In this document: positions 61,102 through 64,000 of the stretch, one piece after another
How positions within the stretch are numbered: position 1 is the stretch's first letter
How the letters are laid out: every line of letters starts with the position of its first letter
Source: Paulinella micropora
Lineage: Eukaryota; Cercozoa; Imbricatea; Euglyphida; Paulinellidae
Length of the DNA stretch: 64,000 bases
Direction of reading: 5' to 3'
Assembly: GCA_019918135.1 (NCBI GenBank)
Contig: WBZZ01000153.1
Coordinates: 56,075-120,074, forward strand
Notes under the pieces: model-generated
The model's database searches: none
Told to the model about the DNA's origin: nothing
What the model saw: the letters and a program-made list of their open reading frames with translations, nothing else
Translations under genes and position numbers: made by a program

Positions 61102-64000
61102 TTACTGCCTTCGTCGTCTGGCGCGGATTTCTTTACCTGGTGGAGGACCACCAACAAAAGTCAGATCGAACTTTGACTGTTCGAGAATGTCCCAGATCTT
61201 ATTAGGGATTCCGCCCAACGATAATTCAAAAGGGATATCAAGCACTCCTCTTGGCAGTGTCTGAATGGTCCACGCAGTGTAATCCTTGTCTCTGGGAGTA
61301 ATTGTATCATCCCATGTCTCGAGACTTTTTGCGTCTTTATATACTGGCAGATAATGTCTTGCCTTTGGATCCTCAACCGGGTCCATACTTATCCAAAACT
61401 GGAGTATCGGTTGTACTATTTTTGCGGCTGATGATGTTTTGAGTGTCCGTGTGACACGCATCTGTCGTGGGACCGCCACGACCCGCATCAAGTATAAGTC
61501 TGAGAGAGTGTCATCAGCGACATGTTGTTCCGCTGGTCTCATCAGATAGAAAGCATCTTTCACCCATGCGATGGTTGCTATCGCATCGCCTTCCTGCCAT
61601 CGCTCATGGACAATCTCAACGTTGCCCGCGTTTGGGTCAGTGTCCGTCCCCTCCTCCTCCTGGTGGACGTCCTTTGATCCCATCGACCTCATCGCCTTCC
61701 TCGGTTGGTCGTTGATAAGATCATTCCGCGCTCTCCTTAGCTGCGCCTCTGTGATCTTCTCCTTCTTTCCGCTATGCTCTCGCGGAGACTTGGACTGAGT
61801 CCCCACCGCGCTTATGCGGTCAGTCTGCTCCTTACTGTCCACCTCACTCTCCTCCTTCTCAGCTATCGGTGCCCGATAAGCATCGTCTTGGTCTATGCCA
61901 GCCTCCTTGTGGATGGGCGGCACCTCTTTGAAATCATCTTTCATCCGTTTTAACGCCTCCTCAACGGATTCATCTTCCAATAAGAAGGGATCATACTTAA
62001 TCAGCCTTCTTACATTCCCAATTTGCACCTTCCCTCTACCCCTGATCTTGTAGTTCAGAGGTCCCGTCTGTTCCATAATCTGATAAGGTCCTTTCCAGTG
62101 AGTGAACAGCTTAGAGTTGACTCCTTTCGGGACCTGAGGATGATACAACAGTACAATATCCCCGACCTGGAATTTGATCTGATCCAAGTGCGCTTGTCGC
62201 ACCCCTTCAGCGTCAGTCTTTCGGCGCTCCGCCTCTCTATGCGCCCTGACTATTTGTTCCGCCTCCATCTTCACTCTAAGTCTCATCCCAAACAACTCAT
62301 CCGCATCCGCCCAAGTGTCTTTTGGGTGAAGGAGCGAAGTCGGGATATCAGGCTCACGCCCATATACTAACTGATATGGCGAGATTGAGCTCTTCGAGCC
62401 TCCTAACGCCGTAGAGGGTAGACAGTTCATTGCAAACGCAAATGATGGTGCTGCCTCGACCCATGCTCTTTGATTCTCCTTCTTCGTGCAATACATCTTT
62501 AGTGAGGCTTTGAGGGGTCTGTGTACCCGCTCGATTTTCCCATTTGCTCGCGGGTTATAGACAGTAGCATATTGCCATTTCATCCCGTAATACTTAGATA
62601 GTTTGTCGTTGACCTCGTTATTAAAGTCCGAGCCTCGATCAGAACATATCTTTCTTGGTACTCCGATCTGTGAGATGATCCTATCGATCAGCGCCTCGGC
62701 CGTCGTCTTGCCGGTAACGTCTTTGACAGGGATGATCCACACATAGTTGGTGGCTCTGTCAATAGCCGTGAGAAGAGGTATTTGTAACCATCCTTCGATT
62801 CCGGGAAAGGTCCCACATGATCAATGTGTATAAACTCAAACATCCCCGCATGAAGAGGAAATTCGCCAATCAGGCCGAAATTTGCCTTCAGTGGTGTTTT
62901 GTTTATCTTGCACGGGATGCATGCATCCACCGCCTGATCTATCTCCTCCTTCATCTTCTTCCACCAGAATCGCCTCGCTACGAACATGTGAGTTCGTTGT
63001 CGACCCGGATGCGCCAAAAGTGGGCAATTGTGGGCTGCGACAAATATAAATCGTCTCAGACTCTCCGGTACCCAAAGGGTCCATTTGTCCGGCTGTGACG
63101 CATAGCGACCGTGAAGGCCCTTGTACCACAGTAGACCATCTCTCCATCCCATCTCCTTCATCTGATCTTTGATCGCTTTCGTCATCTTCAGCTCATTCAG
63201 GTTCTGATATAACTGTATGAGTTCCTTAATCTCCGGATCTTGAGCCTGTTGTTGCCTCCATGCGGTAGGCGAGGCTATATGGATAGTACCATCTTCTAGC
63301 CGTATCCCGATTCTTTCCGGGTCATCGTCTAGGTCACTTCTCCGCTCTTGAGGAGGCTCCGCATAAACATCCGCGTCTCCTCTTCCTCTCTTATGTTCGC
63401 CTTCGCATTCTCATATACCTCATAGGACCACTCAGCGTCCTCCTGGGTATGTAGCTCACAACATATCCCGTGATCCGGGCCTTGTGGACTGTACCGTAGA
63501 CCTGTGCGGTCATATCGGACTCCACTCGCCATCTCCATCGCCTCAATGTGGCTGACCTCATACACCTTTTCAATGGACAAGTCTTCCATCTCCACCGTGG
63601 ACACCAACGCCGATACTTCTGAGTTAAACTCTAGCCTAGAGAGGCTATCAGCGACCACATTTCGCTTTCCCGGTAGATGGACCATTGTAAAATCGAAACA
63701 AGACAAGAACGCTTGCCACCGCGCCAGCCGTCCAGTCTGTTCATGGTTCATCAACCATAACAGGTTATGATGATCAGTTCTGACAGTAAATTGAGGTCCT
63801 CCCCACAAATACTCTCTGAGCCTCTTGAGGGCCCACACCACCGCTAACGCCTCTCTTTGCCTTGTGCAATAGTTTCTCTCCGCCGCACACAACTTCCTAC
63901 GAATAAACATGATTGGGCGTAATTTCTTCTCCTCATCCTCTTGTTGTAATACAGCCCCAATCGCAAACTTAGATGCGTCTGTATCGACTACGAATTGTTT
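61102..64000 (-). pseudogene. pol: Partial Ty3/gypsy copy D, cut by window end
   Basis: Integrase frame 61,102-62,742 and the zinc finger/RNase H part to the window edge, which almost coincides with the shared 5' break. One base is missing near 63,372 (ATCCGCG instead of ATCCTGCG), which splits the RNase H/linker frame at 63,329-63,910. The TC insertion is present. Confidence 0.85.

Larger units (their letters stand above)
49678..64000 (-). repeat. Head-to-tail array of 3.7-kb units
   Basis: Unit starts (integrase stop) at 49,678, 53,393, 57,104 and 61,102 give periods of 3,715, 3,711 and 3,998 bp; the last is longer because of a SINE-like insertion. Each unit is the 3' part of the Ty3 element joined to its own 3' flank through a (TTA)n tract, so the array probably arose by tandem duplication with one original junction (CATAG to CTGAAAC). 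It may continue beyond the window. Confidence 0.9.

Noticed and set aside
49043-63770. Plus-strand frames repeated in each tandem unit (such as MGPPRPASS and MHLPSTPDL)
   Set aside because: They are antisense to the conserved integrase and RNase H frames and recur only because the units are duplicates.

Overview
The window looks like a piece of a unicellular eukaryote's nuclear genome, or a large endogenised virus region in one. AATAAA signals follow several genes, no operons or Shine-Dalgarno sites are seen, and the region is rich in microsatellites, LTR retrotransposons and a tRNA-derived SINE-like repeat. I cannot name the species. No tRNA, rRNA or CRISPR array is supported.

Layout. (1) 1-9,832: GC-rich block with a broken HYR-domain surface-protein gene carrying an internal inversion, an F-box/LRR-type gene, and two broken members of a large leucine-rich family. 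(2) 9,833-18,480: sharply AT-rich block cutting into the last of these genes. It is a partial polinton-like/Maverick-like virus with a probable capsid gene, a putative fibre gene, two small paralogues with an exonuclease-X-like C-terminal motif, a decayed protein-primed family-B DNA polymerase, and an AP2-like zinc-finger gene. (3) 18,480-25,430: low-complexity tracts and a decayed Ty1/copia element in minus orientation. (4) 25,434-36,600: second GC-rich block with a BspA-like secreted protein gene, an intact 894-residue member of the leucine-rich family, an intact F-box protein, and several unknown genes. (5) 36,598-38,690: a 380-bp near-perfect palindrome and a superfamily 3 helicase (DUF5906-like), cut at its 5' end by (6) a nearly complete Ty3/gypsy element (about 38,690-45,701). 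(7) 45,702-64,000: a large inverted duplication, with arms of about 4.5-4.8 kb around a 467-bp unique spacer, whose right arm runs into a head-to-tail array of at least four copies of a 3.7-kb unit made of the 3' part of the same Ty3 element plus its downstream flank. SINE-like copies sit in (AAT)n/(TTA)n tracts in this region.

How it fits together. The viral, Ty1, Ty3 and SINE-like pieces are all decayed or truncated, so this is a graveyard of mobile DNA within a GC-rich gene family region. Many GC-rich genes have frameshifts, several next to G or C homopolymers, so assembly error must be weighed against true decay. The most distinctive signals are a family of 20-bp covarying palindromes in the viral block, two of them 2-3 bases after stop codons; a 7-bp insertion exactly in the polymerase DTDS motif; and a Ty3-derived tandem/inverted array in which all five integrase copies share the same 2-bp frameshift.
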